This document shows positions 62,606-64,000 of a DNA stretch of 64,000 nucleotides, piece after piece. The stretch's first letter is position 1. The number at the start of each line of letters is the position of its first letter. The notes beneath the pieces are model-generated. The model did no database searches, was not told the DNA's origin, and worked only from the letters and a program-made list of their open reading frames with translations. A program made the translations under genes and the position numbers. This DNA comes from Anoxybacter fermentans (GTDB lineage: Bacteria > Bacillota > Halanaerobiia > DY22613). Where the stretch lies: NCBI RefSeq assembly GCF_003991135.1, contig NZ_CP016379.1, positions 3,162,001 through 3,226,000 on the forward strand. Direction: 5' to 3'.

Positions 62606-64000
62606 ATGAAATCAACAGCTATAGGTTTAGTAATGATTAATGATGAAAGAGAACATGTATATACCCAGAATAATGCAGAAAATATGGCGGTATTAAAAAA
62701 ATGGGCTGAAGTTATACGAAAAAAAATAAAAAATGTTGATGGAACTACTCCTGAAGTGATAGTAGGTTCAGAAATCATTACAAGTGTAAGAGTGGCTCAA
62801 AGGGTAGGGGAAGAATTATCAAGAGCAAATGTTAAACAGGTAATTATGTGTTATAATGTATGGAATTTTCCCTTTTTAGCCTGGCCCTTTTTGAATACAT
62901 TGGGACGAGACATACCTGTTTTAAGTCTTTCGAATAACAATGGTAAGTTTCCTGGTAATGTGGGTTTGTTAGCTACAGATGGGAGTTTGCGTCAGGCAGG
63001 AATCAGAACCCATAGAATAGTTGGCGAGATAGATGATGAAGAGACACAAAATAAAGTAATAGATTGGATAAGAGCTAGTTTAGCATTAACAACTATTCAG
63101 AATGAAGTATATGGTTTATATGGCGGACCTTCCATGGGAATGGAGACAGGATATTTTCATTTAGTTCCTACCCTAAAAACTTTAGGAACTACTGTAAGAC
63201 AGATTGATCAATACTTATTAATTAAAACTATAGAAAATGAAGTAGATGAAGATGAAGTAGAAAAAGGGTTAAAGTGGTTCGAAAAACTATTGGGAGATCG
63301 TTTGCTATATGATGGAAAGGTACTTACCCCAGAGACTTTAAAAAATCAAATACGAATTTATTTAGCAATGGAATTGTTGAATGAAGAAAAGGGATTTGAT
63401 TTCTGTGGTTTGAAGGGGCAGAGAGAATTGACAGAATATTATACTCTGGGTGATGTACCTGAGATGCTTATGAATGATCCTTATGACTGGCGTGGAAGTA
63501 AGGAATCAGTTGTTTGTGCAACAGAAGCTGATGCTAATGCAGCTTTGACAATGCAATTATTAAAATATATTAGTGGTGGTTTACCAACATTATTTATGGA
63601 TGTAAGACTCTATCATCCAGATAAGGATATTTGGGATATGTGTAACTCAGGAAATCATTCCAGTTACTATGCTAATTTAAGTATGGATGCTGAAGAAAAC
63701 TTTAAGAAAATTACTTTCCATCCAGCTTTAGAATATTATTTTAAAGCCGGAGGGGCTTCAGTGGAATTTGATGCAGCTGCTACACCTTTAACTTTTGCTA
63801 GATTGGGCTTCTGGGATGATGAACCGTATATGGTAATAATTTCAGGTGAAAGTGTAGAATTACCTGCTGAGGAAAGAAAAGCATTAAATCAACAAACAGA
63901 CCCAACATGGCCTCATGTCCATGCAAAATTAGATTGTTCATTTGAAGAATTTATTGATGTTTTTCCGGCAAATCATATTCAAGCAGTAGTAGGTGATAAA
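62606..64000 (+). CDS. L-fucose isomerase-like protein (3' end outside the window)
   Basis: The open frame runs 465 codons to the window edge without a stop. It resembles the L-fucose/L-arabinose isomerase-like family: KSTAIGLVMINDEREHVYTQN start, an N-terminal Rossmann-like half (VIVGSEIITSVRVAQ, CYNVWNFPFLAWPFL), GLYGGPSMGMETGYF, and the metal-site residues Glu in VCATEADANAALTMQLL, Asp in FMDVRLYH and His in WPHVHAKLD. Fucose isomerases interconvert aldose and ketose with Mn2+. The exact sugar is unknown. SD AGGGGG precedes the ATG by 9 nt. Confidence 0.85.
   Translation, partial: MKSTAIGLVMINDEREHVYTQNNAENMAVLKKWAEVIRKKIKNVDGTTPEVIVGSEIITSVRVAQRVGEELSRANVKQVIMCYNVWNFPFLAWPFLNTLGRDIPVLSLSNNNGKFPGNVGLLATDGSLRQAGIRTHRIVGEIDDEETQNKVIDWIRASLALTTIQNEVYGLYGGPSMGMETGYFHLVPTLKTLGTTVRQIDQYLLIKTIENEVDEDEVEKGLKWFEKLLGDRLLYDGKVLTPETLKNQIRIYLAMELLNEEKGFDFCGLKGQRELTEYYTLGDVPEMLMNDPYDWRGSKESVVCATEADANAALTMQLLKYISGGLPTLFMDVRLYHPDKDIWDMCNSGNHSSYYANLSMDAEENFKKITFHPALEYYFKAGGASVEFDAAATPLTFARLGFWDDEPYMVIISGESVELPAEERKALNQQTDPTWPHVHAKLDCSFEEFIDVFPANHIQAVVGDK

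Noticed and set aside
62587-62778. Minus-strand frame of 63 codons at the start of the fucose-isomerase-like gene
   Set aside because: It is antisense to a frame open for 465 codons with recognisable metal-site residues.

Overview
The window looks like the chromosome of a low-GC, spore-forming Firmicute that also has an outer membrane, most likely a member or relative of the Halanaerobiales (inference). The sporulation/Firmicute side is shown by a yabG protease gene, veg and rsmA in the order known from Bacillus. The outer-membrane side is shown by a PorV-like barrel protein and a large barrel protein, both ending in a C-terminal phenylalanine. No rRNA, tRNA or CRISPR array was seen.

Layout. 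0.2-8.1 kb: a surface group of three genes (secreted M6 metalloprotease with FlgD-Ig-like modules, PorV-like barrel, FlgD-Ig-plus-barrel protein). 8.4-13.9 kb: housekeeping and sporulation block (small unknown protein, rsmA, a DUF458 protein, yabG, veg, DUF4257 membrane protein, DmpA-type peptidase, HEAT-repeat protein). 14.2-18.8 kb: two glycosyltransferases, one with three domains, and a small membrane protein. 19.1-24.3 kb: a PhoP/PhoR-type two-component system, a TtcA-like tRNA thiolation enzyme and a Na+/phosphate symporter. 25.0-33.4 kb: a HAD phosphatase, then a LacI regulator controlling a sugar ABC importer and a GH65 glycoside phosphorylase through two identical operators. 33.5-37.3 kb: a graveyard of transposases (IS110, ISL3, a zinc-ribbon transposase, IS3).

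37.6-43.9 kb is the most interesting part: a compact RiPP operon. A 40-residue precursor with a CxGC...C core resembles the sporulation killing factor SkfA. It is followed by a radical SAM enzyme very like SkfB, an ABC ATPase and permease (SkfE/SkfF position), and a TldD/TldE-type protease pair that takes the place of the SkfC peptidase. More transposase wreckage (IS1595, IS1182) follows. The operon therefore looks horizontally acquired, and it is a sactipeptide-like killing-factor system with an unusual maturation protease.

45.2-49.9 kb: the pstSCAB-phoU phosphate uptake operon. 50.7-54.2 kb: a dipeptide-type ABC importer without its ATPases. 54.4-56.1 kb: a second decayed ISL3 copy between two 102-bp direct repeats. 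56.3-64 kb: a catabolic region with two DapA-superfamily lyases, a tripartite tricarboxylate-type transporter (TctC, TctB, TctA), an IclR regulator and an L-fucose-isomerase-like enzyme cut by the window edge, probably for a sugar or sugar acid.

Two interspersed repeat families run through the intergenic spaces. The first (12 copies, about 115-215 bp, inverted ends ACTGCAAAAAGCTAATTTT) is MITE-like; copies sit inside the pst operon and truncate an IS110 transposase. The second (2 copies, about 233 bp) has a 22-23 bp perfect outer stem, an inner stem with a compensatory base change, and flanking target duplications.
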